This document shows positions 1 to 8,207 of a DNA stretch of 64,000 bases, piece by piece. The stretch's first letter is position 1; each line of letters begins with the position of its first letter. The stretch spans positions 1,798,001-1,862,000 of the forward strand of contig NZ_WTYD01000001.1 in NCBI RefSeq assembly GCF_009827295.1. Reading direction: 5' to 3'. A program made the translations under genes and the position numbers. The notes under the pieces were generated by a model that was not told the DNA's origin, did not search any database, and saw only the letters and a list, made by a program, of their open reading frames with translations. This stretch comes from Qipengyuania pelagi (GTDB lineage Bacteria > Pseudomonadota > Alphaproteobacteria > Sphingomonadales > Sphingomonadaceae).

Positions 1-658
1 TGAAGCTCAGATTGGACAGGCCGCCGCTGGTCTTCGCCTTGGGGCAGCGGCGCTTGATTTCGGCCACTGCTTCGAGGAAATCGAGGCCATACCGGTCATG
101 CTCCTCGATCCCCGTGGCGACCGCGAAGATGTTGGGATCGAAGATGATATCCTCGGGCGGGAAGCCTATCCCGACGAGCAGGTCATAGGCGCGCGAACAG
201 ATTTCGACCTTGCGCGCCTTGGTATCGGCCTGTCCCGTTTCGTCGAACGCCATGACCACGACCGCCGCCCCATAATCGCGACAGATACGAGCGTGTTCGA
301 GGAAGGGCTCCTCGCCCTCCTTCATCGAGATCGAATTGACGATCGGCTTGCCGCTGACGCATTTCAGACCTGCCTCGATCACGTCGAATTTGGAGCTGTC
401 GATCATCACCGGCACGCGTGCGATATCGGGCTCGGCGGCGATCAGCTTGAGAAAAGTGGTCATCGCCTGCTTCGCGTCGAGCAGGCCCTCGTCCATATTG
501 ATGTCGATGATCTGCGCGCCGTTCTCGACCTGCTCGCGCGCGACCTCCACGGCTGGTTCATAATCGCCCGCCATGATCAGCTTCTTGAAGCGCGCCGATC
601 CGGTGACATTGGTGCGCTCGCCGATATTGACGAAGCGGGCGGTGGTAAGATCGCTCAT
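1..658 (-). CDS. metH: Methionine synthase, folate/B12 half (partial)
   Basis: This gene runs off the left edge; only its N-terminal 219 codons are present. The start is the ATG complementary to 656-658. The protein begins [21 protein letters not shown], the entry of the pterin-binding (methyltetrahydrofolate) barrel of cobalamin-dependent methionine synthase. It also contains [22 protein letters not shown] and [12 protein letters not shown], typical of that barrel. In the usual single-chain MetH this domain follows the homocysteine domain; here the homocysteine domain is a separate gene at 1204-2250, as in other split-MetH alphaproteobacteria. It would methylate cob(I)alamin with methyl-THF in the cytoplasm. 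The B12-binding and reactivation domains should lie beyond the window, which cannot be confirmed here. The start is 7 bp after the stop of the GNAT gene, so it is in the same operon. Confidence 0.95.
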   Translation of the reverse strand, partial: MSDLTTARFVNIGERTNVTGSARFKKLIMAGDYEPAVEVAREQVENGAQIIDINMDEGLLDAKQAMTTFLKLIAAEPDIARVPVMIDSSKFDVIEAGLKCVSGKPIVNSISMKEGEEPFLEHARICRDYGAAVVVMAFDETGQADTKARKVEICSRAYDLLVGIGFPPEDIIFDPNIFAVATGIEEHDRYGLDFLEAVAEIKRRCPKAKTSGGLSNLSF

Positions 659-665
659 GGAATGC

Positions 666-1193
666 TCAGACCTGTTCGAGATCGCGCGCCAGCACGACGT
701 CGTCATAAAGAGTGCCGCCGACATCGAAGCGGCGCGTTGCGATCTGGCGGAAGCCGTGCTTCGCATAGAAGCCGATCGCGCGGTGATTGTCGTCCTTCAC
801 GCCCAGCAGCAGGCGCGAATGCTCCGCTGCTCCGGCGATGACGCTCGCCAGCAAGCGCGCTGCCGTATCGCCGCCATGAAAGCGGGAGAGAAGGTAGATT
901 TTCTTGAGCTCGATATCGCCCGGTCCCGAAGCGTCGAGTTCCGGCGCAGTCAGCATCGCATAGCCGACCGGCGCGCCGTCGAGTTCCGCCAGCCAAGCTC
1001 GCGCACCGCCTGCCAATCGCTCGCGCAGGTGATCGACCGCGTGATGGCGCGCGCAGTGCGTCACCAGCGCCTCGCCATCGATCATGCCGGCAAAGGTTTC
1101 GAGGAAAGTCGCATCGGCCACCAGCGACAGGCGCGCCGCATCCCCCGCGCTCGCTTCGCGAATGGCGATATCGGGTCGGGCGGTTGCGCTCAT
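666..1193 (-). CDS. GNAT-family N-acetyltransferase
   Basis: A 175-residue single-domain GNAT protein. Motif A is visible as [20 protein letters not shown] around residues 97-116, with the RxxGGDxA version of the acetyl-CoA pyrophosphate loop. The C-terminal GNAT strand-helix [16 protein letters not shown] lies at about 137-152. It probably transfers an acetyl group from acetyl-CoA to a small-molecule or protein amine; the substrate cannot be read from sequence. The gene sits between the two halves of methionine synthase, 10 bp after one and 7 bp before the other, so it is co-transcribed with the methionine cycle. No methionine-specific role is known to me for this group. Confidence 0.88.
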   Translation of the reverse strand: MSATARPDIAIREASAGDAARLSLVADATFLETFAGMIDGEALVTHCARHHAVDHLRERLAGGARAWLAELDGAPVGYAMLTAPELDASGPGDIELKKIYLLSRFHGGDTAARLLASVIAGAAEHSRLLLGVKDDNHRAIGFYAKHGFRQIATRRFDVGGTLYDDVVLARDLEQV

Positions 1194-1203
1194 GCCGCTC
1201 CGA

Positions 1204-2250
1204 TCACGCCGCGATCGTAAAGGGTTCGAGCCCGGCGAGCTGCATATCGGCCTCGACCTCAGGCACGGTGCGCGGCGTCACGCCTTCGACCGCGCGCGCC
1301 ATCGCCGCGATGTGATCGGGCGTCGATCCGCAGCAGCCGCCCAGCGCGTTGATGCGCCTGTTCTCGGCCCATACGCGCGTCAGCGATGCGGTCGTCTCGG
1401 GCAGTTCGTCATATTCGCCGAGATCGTTGGGGAGGCCTGCATTGGGATAGGCCATCAGATAGGTGTCGGCGATATCGGACAGCAGCTGGACATGCGGGCG
1501 CAGCTGTTCCGCGCCGAAGCTGCAATTCAGCCCGATCGTCAGCGGCTTGGCGTGGCGCACGGTATACCAGAACGCCTCCACAGTATGGCCCGACAGGTTG
1601 CGGCCCGACAGGTCGGTCAGCGTCAGCGAGATCATCAGCGGGATATCGGTACCGAGTTCGCGTTCGAGCTGCTTGACCGCCATGATCGCGGCCTTGCAAT
1701 TCAGCGTGTCGAACACCGTCTCGATCAGGATGAAATCCGCCCCGCCCTCGATCAGGGCGGCGCATTGTTCGCGGTAGACATCGACGATGGTGTCGAAATC
1801 GACCTCGCGAAAGCCGGGGTCCTCGACATCGGGGGAGAGCGAAAGCGTCTTGTTGGTCGGCCCCACCGCGCCCGCGACGAAGCGGGGGATGCCGTCCTTC
1901 GCGCTCCGCTCGTCGACCGCCTCGCGGATGATGCGCGCGGCGGACACGTTGATGTCACGCACCAGCCCTTCCGCGCCGTAATCGGCCTGGCTGATGCGAT
2001 TGGCGTTGAAGGTGTTGGTGGCGAGGATATGCGCGCCCGCATCGATATAGCTGTCGCAGATCTTTCGGATGACCTGCGGCTGGGTCAGATTGACGAGATC
2101 GTTATTGCCCTTCTGGTCATGATTCAGCCCGGTATCGCCCGCATAATCCTCGGGCGAGAGCTTCGCGCGCTGGATTTCGGTGCCGTAGGGGCCGTCCTTG
2201 ATCAGGATGCGCGCCTTGGCGGCCGTTTCGAAGTCTTCGCGTTTGGTCAT
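1204..2250 (-). CDS. metH: Methionine synthase, homocysteine-binding half
   Basis: A 348-residue homocysteine S-methyltransferase (betaine-homocysteine methyltransferase) fold, the N-terminal module of MetH encoded as its own gene. The zinc ligands are present: Cys243 in [13 protein letters not shown] and Cys306-Cys307 in [10 protein letters not shown], close to the E. coli MetH positions. The N terminus carries DGPYGTEIQ and [15 protein letters not shown], typical of the module. It activates homocysteine thiolate on zinc to accept methyl from the B12 half encoded at 1-658. The ATG overlaps the stop of metF (TCAT at 2247-2250 on the plus strand), so translation is probably coupled. An intact module for a split enzyme, not a truncation. 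Confidence 0.96.
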   Translation of the reverse strand: MTKREDFETAAKARILIKDGPYGTEIQRAKLSPEDYAGDTGLNHDQKGNNDLVNLTQPQVIRKICDSYIDAGAHILATNTFNANRISQADYGAEGLVRDINVSAARIIREAVDERSAKDGIPRFVAGAVGPTNKTLSLSPDVEDPGFREVDFDTIVDVYREQCAALIEGGADFILIETVFDTLNCKAAIMAVKQLERELGTDIPLMISLTLTDLSGRNLSGHTVEAFWYTVRHAKPLTIGLNCSFGAEQLRPHVQLLSDIADTYLMAYPNAGLPNDLGEYDELPETTASLTRVWAENRRINALGGCCGSTPDHIAAMARAVEGVTPRTVPEVEADMQLAGLEPFTIAA

Positions 2251-3173
2251 GTGTCGGCTTTCGGGCGCAGGCCGAGCATATGGCAGATGGCATAGCTCAG
2301 CTCGGCGCGGTTGAGAGTGTAGAAATGGAACTGGCGCACGCCGCCCGCATAGAGACGACGGCAGAGTTCGGCGGCGATGGTGGCGCTGACCAGCTGGCGC
2401 GCTTCGGGTTTTTCATCGAGGCCTTCGAACAGCCCCTCCATCCAGTGCGGGATCGCCGTGCCGCACAGGCCGGACATCTTCTGTACCGCGGCGAAGCTCA
2501 TCACCGGCATGATGCCCGGCACGATCTCCCCCTCGATCCCCGCCGCCGCCGCGCGGTCGCGAAAATCGAAGAAACATTCCGGCTCGAAGAAGAATTGCGT
2601 GATCGCGCGCGTCGCGCCCGCGTCGAACTTGGCCTTGAGATTGTCGAGATCCGCCTGGCGATCTTTCGAATCGGGATGCATCTCGGGATAGGCGGCGGCC
2701 GAAATCTCGAAATCGCCGACCTTCTTCAATCCCTTGATGAGATCGACCGCGTTCTCGTAGCCGCCGGGATGGGGCGCATAACCCGCCTCGCTATCGGGCG
2801 CATCGCCGCGCAGGGCGACGATATGGCGGATGCCCTCCTCCCAGTAATGCCGGGCCACCGCATCGACCTCCTCGCGCGTCGCGGCGACGCAGGTGAGGTG
2901 GGCAGCGGCGGGAATCTGGGCCTCGTTCTGAATGCGGACGACCTGTTCGTGCGTGCGCTCGCGCGTCGACCCGCCCGCGCCATAGGTCACCGATACGAAA
3001 CGCGGATCGAGCGGCTTCAGCGTCTCGACACTCTGCCACAGCGTTTCGGCCATCTTCTCGCTCTTGGGCGGGAAGAATTCGAAGCTGACCTCGATATCGC
3101 CAACAAGGTCGGAAAACATCGGCGCTTCCAGAGCGCGCTGCGCTTCGCGCATCTGATCGAGCGTGGGGCTCAT
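2247..3173 (-). CDS. metF: Methylenetetrahydrofolate reductase
   Basis: FAD-dependent 5,10-methylene-THF reductase supplying methyl-THF to methionine synthase. The conserved SFEFFPPKSEKM stretch contains the catalytic Glu32, and TYGAGGST and HLTCVAAT are the usual folate/FAD-binding segments. The length is 308 residues, normal for the bacterial enzyme. The open frame extends 18 codons further upstream, but I place the start at the ATG complementary to 3171-3173 because it forms an ATGA overlap with the stop of the upstream regulator gene. It also overlaps the following metH by the same arrangement. Both couplings point to a single methionine operon. Confidence 0.96.
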   Translation of the reverse strand: MSPTLDQMREAQRALEAPMFSDLVGDIEVSFEFFPPKSEKMAETLWQSVETLKPLDPRFVSVTYGAGGSTRERTHEQVVRIQNEAQIPAAAHLTCVAATREEVDAVARHYWEEGIRHIVALRGDAPDSEAGYAPHPGGYENAVDLIKGLKKVGDFEISAAAYPEMHPDSKDRQADLDNLKAKFDAGATRAITQFFFEPECFFDFRDRAAAAGIEGEIVPGIMPVMSFAAVQKMSGLCGTAIPHWMEGLFEGLDEKPEARQLVSATIAAELCRRLYAGGVRQFHFYTLNRAELSYAICHMLGLRPKADT

Positions 3174-4153
3174 GACGCCGCCGCCGTTCTGGCGGGCAGG
3201 TTTTCGTCCGCCGCGAGGGCTATCCATATCTTGACCACCAGGGTTCCTCCGTCGAGCGATAGGGGGGGCTGCTGCGCCAGTCCCGCATCCGTCAGCAGCG
3301 TCTGCATCTGCGCATCCGAGAATCCGAGGCGGGCATGGGCGTGGCGTTCGCGCAATTCCTCGTGCCGATGGGCCGCGAAATCGACGATCGCGACCTTGCC
3401 GCCGGGCCTCAGGACCCGCGCGGCCTCGGCGATGGCGAGCGCGGGGTCCTGCGCGAAATGCAGCACCTGATGGAACAGGACCGTGTCGAAACTCGCATCG
3501 TTGAAGGGCAGCTGGGCGAAATCGCCCTGCACCAGCTCGACCCGCTCGGTCGGAAGATGCTGCAATTTGGCACGCGCGACGCGTAGCATGGCGAGGCTCT
3601 TATCGAGCGCGACGATCCGCTCGGCGGAGCGTGCGAACAGCTCCGCCATCCGGCCCGTCCCCGTCCCGATATCGAGCAGGCGACCGAGCGGATAATCGCC
3701 CAGCGCCGCGGCCAGGGCGTGTTCCACCTGTTCGTCCGAACTGTGGAGGCGGCGAACCTCGTCCCAATCCTCGGCATGATCGGCGAAGTAGGACGCCGCC
3801 TCTTTCTCGCGGGCGGTACGGATCTGTGCCAATTGGCGCCGGTCCTGCTCGCAGGCCGCGCCGAAATCGCGATCCTCGCCCTCGCAGGCTTCGAGCAGCT
3901 CTTCGATCCTTCCGCCGACGGCGTCCGACGCATCGCCCCCATGGCGCGCCCGCAAGAAGACCCAGCTCCCTTCCTTGCGCCGTTCGACCAGACCGGCGGC
4001 ACTGAGGATGCCGACATGGCGCGATACGCGCGGCTGGCTCTGACCGAGGACCTGCGCGACCTCCCCCACCGACAATTCCATCGAGCCGAGCAGGCGCATG
4101 ATACGAAGGCGCGTCCCGTCCGCCAGAGCCCGAAAGATCGCCTCGATATCCAT
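3170..4153 (-). CDS. ArsR-type regulator fused to a SAM methyltransferase
   Basis: A 327-residue two-domain protein. Residues about 1-90 form an ArsR winged helix (IFRALADGTRLRIMRLL, then recognition helix QSQPRVSRHVGIL). Residues about 150-300 form a class I methyltransferase fold, with motif I LLDIGTGTGRMAELFA and the post-motif VLRPGGKVAIVDF. The architecture recalls SahR-like regulators of the methionine cycle, where the fold could sense SAM or SAH; that link is inference. It heads the metF-metH operon and overlaps metF by ATGA. The start at 4153 is favoured because domain homology begins there; the open frame allows 23 more codons that read through the putative operator. Confidence 0.88.
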   Translation of the reverse strand: MDIEAIFRALADGTRLRIMRLLGSMELSVGEVAQVLGQSQPRVSRHVGILSAAGLVERRKEGSWVFLRARHGGDASDAVGGRIEELLEACEGEDRDFGAACEQDRRQLAQIRTAREKEAASYFADHAEDWDEVRRLHSSDEQVEHALAAALGDYPLGRLLDIGTGTGRMAELFARSAERIVALDKSLAMLRVARAKLQHLPTERVELVQGDFAQLPFNDASFDTVLFHQVLHFAQDPALAIAEAARVLRPGGKVAIVDFAAHRHEELRERHAHARLGFSDAQMQTLLTDAGLAQQPPLSLDGGTLVVKIWIALAADENLPARTAAAS

Positions 4154-4161
4154 CACTCGCA

Positions 4162-4173
4162 ATATAAAGATAT
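4162..4173 (-). promoter_or_regulatory. Candidate ArsR operator (ATAT-N4-ATAT)
   Basis: The 12-bp sequence ATATAAAGATAT lies 8 bp in front of the regulator start, in a locally AT-rich patch of an otherwise GC-rich region. Its outer ATAT arms are inverted copies, a common look for ArsR-family operators. It would allow autoregulation of the whole methionine operon. Promoter boxes were not resolved. Confidence 0.45.
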
Positions 4174-4375
4174 CTGCAAGTGTGTAAATTGCCTTTCTGG
4201 CAACGCTCATGCGTCGAGGCAAGGCTCCCTTTCGCTATCCCGAATGGAGAGAAAACCGGATGTTAACCGCTGTTCGTCAAACCATCCGCACCTGTTCCGG
4301 GCCCGCCATAGATCGCGCGGGCCTCATGTTGCGGAGATATCGGCTTGCAATCTCGGCCGACCTTTACGGTTTTCT

Positions 4376-4394
4376 CCCGCCTTCTATCGGCGGG
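4376..4394 (+). promoter_or_regulatory. Stem-loop directly upstream of the GH3-like gene
   Basis: CCCGCC, 7-nt loop, GGCGGG form a perfect 6-bp stem ending 10 nt before the ATG at 4405. It occupies the place where a ribosome binding site would be expected, and no other clear Shine-Dalgarno sequence is seen. It could dampen translation of the gene. Confidence 0.35.
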
Positions 4395-4404
4395 TGGCTG
4401 AGCC

Positions 4405-6213
4405 ATGCCGCTATCCGTCGCTCTGCGCTCCAATCTGCTGCGCTTCGTCGAAGACCTTTTGGCGCATATGACCGTCGCGGAAAAGCGCGGCCAGCTTCAA
4501 ACCGAAGAGCTGTCTTCCTTCGCCGACCGGCCTGACCGGGTCGAGGACACGCTGGTCGAAAAGCTACGCGCCGGGCGGGTGGGGACGATCGTCGGGCCGC
4601 GCTCGCGCGAGGAAGCCCGACAGTTGCAGCGCATCGCCATCGAACAGACGAGGATCGGCATCCCGCTGCTGTTCGCTGCGCCGATCGACGAAGCGGCCTG
4701 GCCATCGCCGCTTGCCATGGCCGCGAGCTGGAGCCCCGAAGCGGTCGAGGCGGTCGCACGCCGAACGGCGGAGGCGGCCAGTGAAAGGGGCCTGACTTGG
4801 CTCGCGACGCCTCCCTTCCTCCTCGCAGGTGCAATCAGGGGTCGTGGCTATTCGGGCGAATCGCCCTTTCTCGCGCAGTCGATACGCGATGCCGTTGTGC
4901 GCGGCCTGTCTGGGCGGGACTTCGGTTCCGATCTGGCGGACGAAGGCCATGCGCTGGCCCTGCTGCGAACCGACCCTCCCTCCCAATCCGGTCCGCGATT
5001 GACGTCGGACAGACCACCCTTCGCGACGAGCGACCTCTTTGCGGGCCGGGATTTTGCCGACTGGCATTCGGGCACCGACACGAATTCGGAAAAGCTCGAC
5101 GATGCGGTGCGGCGTATCCTGCTTGCCAAGGCGCAGCTCGGCCTGTTCCGTGATCCCTATAACCGCCTCGACGCAGCGAAACCCGCCGGATCGGAAACGG
5201 GGGATGCCGAGCGCATCGTTCTAGCGCGCAAGTCCATGGTGCTCCTGCGCAACGAAGGCAGCACCCTGCCCCTGCCCGAACAGGCCGAGACGGTGCTGTG
5301 CGTGGATTGCGGCGACGGTCTCGCCGATACTGTCTCCAGCGCGCTCGGTACGGCGGGGGTGTCGGCACGCAAGCTTTCGGGCCTCGCCTTGCGGCAGGAC
5401 GCAATCGATGCGCCGACCGCCCTTTTTGCCGCCGACGGGATGGCGATCGGGATCGCGTCCGACGCCGCCTCGCGCGCCCAGACGGTGCTGGTCTGCATCG
5501 GCGATGCCCTTTGCGTGGAGGGGACAGGCCTACCGCGCCTGGGTGAGGCGGCAAGCGCCCTGCTCTCCGCGCTTGTCCACGCCAACAGTCGCTGCGTACT
5601 GCTTGCCGCCACGGCGCGCCCGCTCGATCCGGCGTGCCTGCCAGAGCGCCTCGCAGGACATCTCCAGACCTGGCGACCGACCCGCGGCTTTGCCGAGGCG
5701 CTGGGCGCGATCGTGACGGGGAAGGCGGCACCGAGCGGAAGGCTGCCCCTGTCGCTCGGTCAGGCGGACGAACCCCATGCCTGCCCCTTCGGCCACGGTT
5801 TGAGCTATGGTGCGCTTCGGCAGACGGATCTCTCGCTCGAATTCGGCAGCGACCGGGTCTCCGTACAGGTGAAGCTGCACAATCCCCACTCCCACGCCGT
5901 CATCGATATCATCCAGCTCTATGTCCGCACTCCGGGTGCGCCCGCGCGCGATCTGCGCGCTTTTCAGCATGTCGAGGTTCCCGCCGGGAGCATTCTGGAT
6001 ATCCGCTTCGAACTGGGGGTCGAGGAGCTGGGGCAGGCGGACGGTCTCGCGCCCCAGCGGGTCGCTGCGGGCCGTCACGCGATCTTCGTCGGACGCGACG
6101 CGATCAACGGCCAGCGCGGCGAGATCGACATTCCGGTGGACCTCGCCCGGGCGATGTCCGTGCCTGCCGCGCTGCGCGATACACCGGGTTCGGGAGCCAG
6201 TCGCAGCGCCTAA
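4405..6213 (+). CDS. GH3-like protein lacking the catalytic core
   Basis: A 602-residue protein related to family 3 beta-glucosidases. The N terminus has the GH3 entry motif (FVEDLLAHMTVAEKRGQL). The centre keeps the linker DAVRRILLAKAQLGLFRDPYN followed by VLARKSMVLLRNEGSTLPL. The C-terminal half retains PSGRLPLSLGQ, PFGHGLSYG and a fibronectin-like tail. The nucleophile segment (SDW) and the KHF segment of active GH3 enzymes, both present in the paralogue at 26059-28326, are absent; the barrel half is short and jumps from residue ~165 to the linker at ~220. No signal peptide is visible. It is probably catalytically dead, a degenerating paralogue or a binding protein. It stands alone, divergent from the methionine operon. 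Confidence 0.72.
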   Translation: MPLSVALRSNLLRFVEDLLAHMTVAEKRGQLQTEELSSFADRPDRVEDTLVEKLRAGRVGTIVGPRSREEARQLQRIAIEQTRIGIPLLFAAPIDEAAWPSPLAMAASWSPEAVEAVARRTAEAASERGLTWLATPPFLLAGAIRGRGYSGESPFLAQSIRDAVVRGLSGRDFGSDLADEGHALALLRTDPPSQSGPRLTSDRPPFATSDLFAGRDFADWHSGTDTNSEKLDDAVRRILLAKAQLGLFRDPYNRLDAAKPAGSETGDAERIVLARKSMVLLRNEGSTLPLPEQAETVLCVDCGDGLADTVSSALGTAGVSARKLSGLALRQDAIDAPTALFAADGMAIGIASDAASRAQTVLVCIGDALCVEGTGLPRLGEAASALLSALVHANSRCVLLAATARPLDPACLPERLAGHLQTWRPTRGFAEALGAIVTGKAAPSGRLPLSLGQADEPHACPFGHGLSYGALRQTDLSLEFGSDRVSVQVKLHNPHSHAVIDIIQLYVRTPGAPARDLRAFQHVEVPAGSILDIRFELGVEELGQADGLAPQRVAAGRHAIFVGRDAINGQRGEIDIPVDLARAMSVPAALRDTPGSGASRSA

Positions 6214-6234
6214 ATCTGTTCGTGGCGCCCGCTT

Positions 6235-7443
6235 CTATTCGTGACGTAGCGCGTCGATCGGATCGAGCTTGCTCGCGCGATGCGCCGGGTAATATCCGAA
6301 GATCACGCCCATGATCGCGCTGAAGACGAAGCTGACGATATTGACTACCGGATCGAACAGGAACGGCAGGTCGATCGCGTTCGCGAGCGACATCGACAGG
6401 CCGAGCGCCAGCAGGATGCCGAGCAGCCCGCCGAAACAGCACAGCACCACCGCTTCGGTCAGGAATTGCATCCTCACCTCCTTCGCCAGGGCCCCGATGG
6501 CGAGGCGGATGCCGATCTCGCGCGTGCGCTCCGTCACGCTGACCAACATGATGTTCATGATCCCGATCCCACCGACCAGAAGGCTGATCGCCGCGATCAC
6601 CGTGACGACCGCCGTCATCGTGCCGGTGACGTTGTTGACCGTCTCGTTGATGTCGGCGGTATCGACGATGTTGAAATCGTTGTTCTCGCCTTCCTGGATC
6701 ACGCGGCGTTCGCGCAAGAGATCGATCAATTGCTGCTGGATCGAGGAATTGGTGTAGGAATCGTCGTATTTCACCACGAAGAACTGGACGTTGCCCGCCC
6801 CGGTAAAGCGGCGCTGGACGGTCTTCAGCGGCATGAAGACGACATCGTTCGCGTCCTGCCCCCCGCCCCCGCCGGATGACCGCTCGCCGACCGTGCCGAT
6901 CACCTGGCAGCTGACATTGCCGATCCGCATCTGTTCACCCAGCACCTCGCCCTCGACGAAGATCTCGTCGACCACCTTGGTGCCGAGAATGCAGACCGCC
7001 TCGCCGCTTTCGACCTCCTGCGCGTTGAAGCCGCGGCCCTCCTCGACGTCGATCGATTGCGCGGCGAAGAAAGCGGGATCGGCGCCCTGGACGCTGGTGC
7101 GCCAGTCCTGCCCGTTGTGAAAGGCGGTCGCACCCGTCTGCGCCGTACCCGCCGCGCTCACCACGCCCGGAATCTGCCGCTCGACCGCGCGGATGTCGGC
7201 ATCCTCGAAGGGCGGCGGAGCGCGTCCCTCGACGCTTTCGGGGAAAACGATGAAGACGTTGGAACCAAGGCCGGCGATATCTTCCTGCACATCGGCGGTC
7301 AGGCCCCGCCCCAGCGTGACCATGGTGATGACCGCCGCGACGCCGATGATGATGCCGAGCGTCGTCAGGAAGCTGCGCAGCAAATGCCGCCGGATCTCGC
7401 GAAAGGCCAAGAGCAAGGTCGCGCCGAACATCCGCAGCCTCAT
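6235..7443 (-). CDS. MacB-type ABC transporter permease
   Basis: A 402-residue inner-membrane permease with the MacB/FtsX layout: N-terminal membrane helix (FLTTLGIIIGVAAVITMVTLG), periplasmic MacB_PCD domain of roughly 220 residues, then three C-terminal helices. The conserved ERTREIGIRLAIGA coupling segment and the terminal HRASKLDPIDALRHE are present. The open frame continues far upstream inside the ATPase gene, but the ATG complementary to 7441-7443 overlaps the ATPase stop as ATGA and starts at the homologous residue. It is the last gene of a four-gene efflux operon (outer membrane factor, adaptor, ATPase, permease), probably exporting a hydrophobic compound or peptide. Confidence 0.93.
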   Translation of the reverse strand: MRLRMFGATLLLAFREIRRHLLRSFLTTLGIIIGVAAVITMVTLGRGLTADVQEDIAGLGSNVFIVFPESVEGRAPPPFEDADIRAVERQIPGVVSAAGTAQTGATAFHNGQDWRTSVQGADPAFFAAQSIDVEEGRGFNAQEVESGEAVCILGTKVVDEIFVEGEVLGEQMRIGNVSCQVIGTVGERSSGGGGGQDANDVVFMPLKTVQRRFTGAGNVQFFVVKYDDSYTNSSIQQQLIDLLRERRVIQEGENNDFNIVDTADINETVNNVTGTMTAVVTVIAAISLLVGGIGIMNIMLVSVTERTREIGIRLAIGALAKEVRMQFLTEAVVLCCFGGLLGILLALGLSMSLANAIDLPFLFDPVVNIVSFVFSAIMGVIFGYYPAHRASKLDPIDALRHE

Positions 7444-8168
7444 GTCACGCCCTCGCGGCCAGCCCGCGCCCCGGCCCGCACTCCGGTTTCGCTGCGTTCG
7501 ACCAACCCGTCGCGGAAATGGACGATGGTGCGCGCATAGGCCGCCATCTCCTCTTCGTGAGTCACCATCAGCACGGTGATCCCCGTATCGCTGAGGCCGC
7601 TCAGCAGCTCCATGATCTCGACCGAGCGTTCGGTGTCGAGATTGCCCGTCGGCTCGTCCGCCAGCAGCACGTCGGGATCGGTCACGAGCGCGCGGGCGAT
7701 GGCGACGCGCTGCTGCTGGCCGCCCGACAATTCGGCGGGCGTATGGCTGGCCCAGGGAAGCAGCCCCACCTTGTCGAGCGAGCGTTCCGCCGCCTCGCGC
7801 CGCGCCTTCTTGGTCTCGCCGCGATAGAGCAGCGGGAGCTCGACGTTTTCGAGCGCGCTGGTGCGGGCGAGCAGGTTGAAGCCCTGGAACACGAAACCGA
7901 GATAGCGGCGTCGCAACATACTGCGCTGGTCGCGCGACAGGGATTGGACCTCGACCCCGCGAAACCGGAACGTCCCGCTGGTCGGCGTGTCGAGGCAACC
8001 GAGAATGTTCATCGTCGTCGACTTACCCGAACCGGACGGACCCATGACGGCGACGAAATCCCCGCGCGCGATCGCCAGGTCGACGCCCTTCAGCGCCTGG
8101 AACGCCGCCGCTCCGGTGCCGAAGGTCTTGGTGATCCCTTCCAGTTCGATGATCGGTGCATCGGTCAC
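7440..8168 (-). CDS. MacB/LolD-type ABC transporter ATPase
   Basis: A 242-residue nucleotide-binding subunit. Walker A is GPSGSGKST (about residues 41-49), the signature is [15 protein letters not shown], Walker B is [12 protein letters not shown] and the H-loop is MVTHEEEMA. The family energises MacB-like mechanotransmission rather than membrane passage of substrate. In classical MacB this domain is fused to the permease; here it is separate but overlaps the permease gene by ATGA. It lies 39 bp downstream of the adaptor gene. Confidence 0.95.
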   Translation of the reverse strand: MTDAPIIELEGITKTFGTGAAAFQALKGVDLAIARGDFVAVMGPSGSGKSTTMNILGCLDTPTSGTFRFRGVEVQSLSRDQRSMLRRRYLGFVFQGFNLLARTSALENVELPLLYRGETKKARREAAERSLDKVGLLPWASHTPAELSGGQQQRVAIARALVTDPDVLLADEPTGNLDTERSVEIMELLSGLSDTGITVLMVTHEEEMAAYARTIVHFRDGLVERSETGVRAGARAGREGVT

Positions 8169-8207
8169 GCGATTATCCGCCGTACCTCACTGCGGGCCGG
8201 CCGCCCC

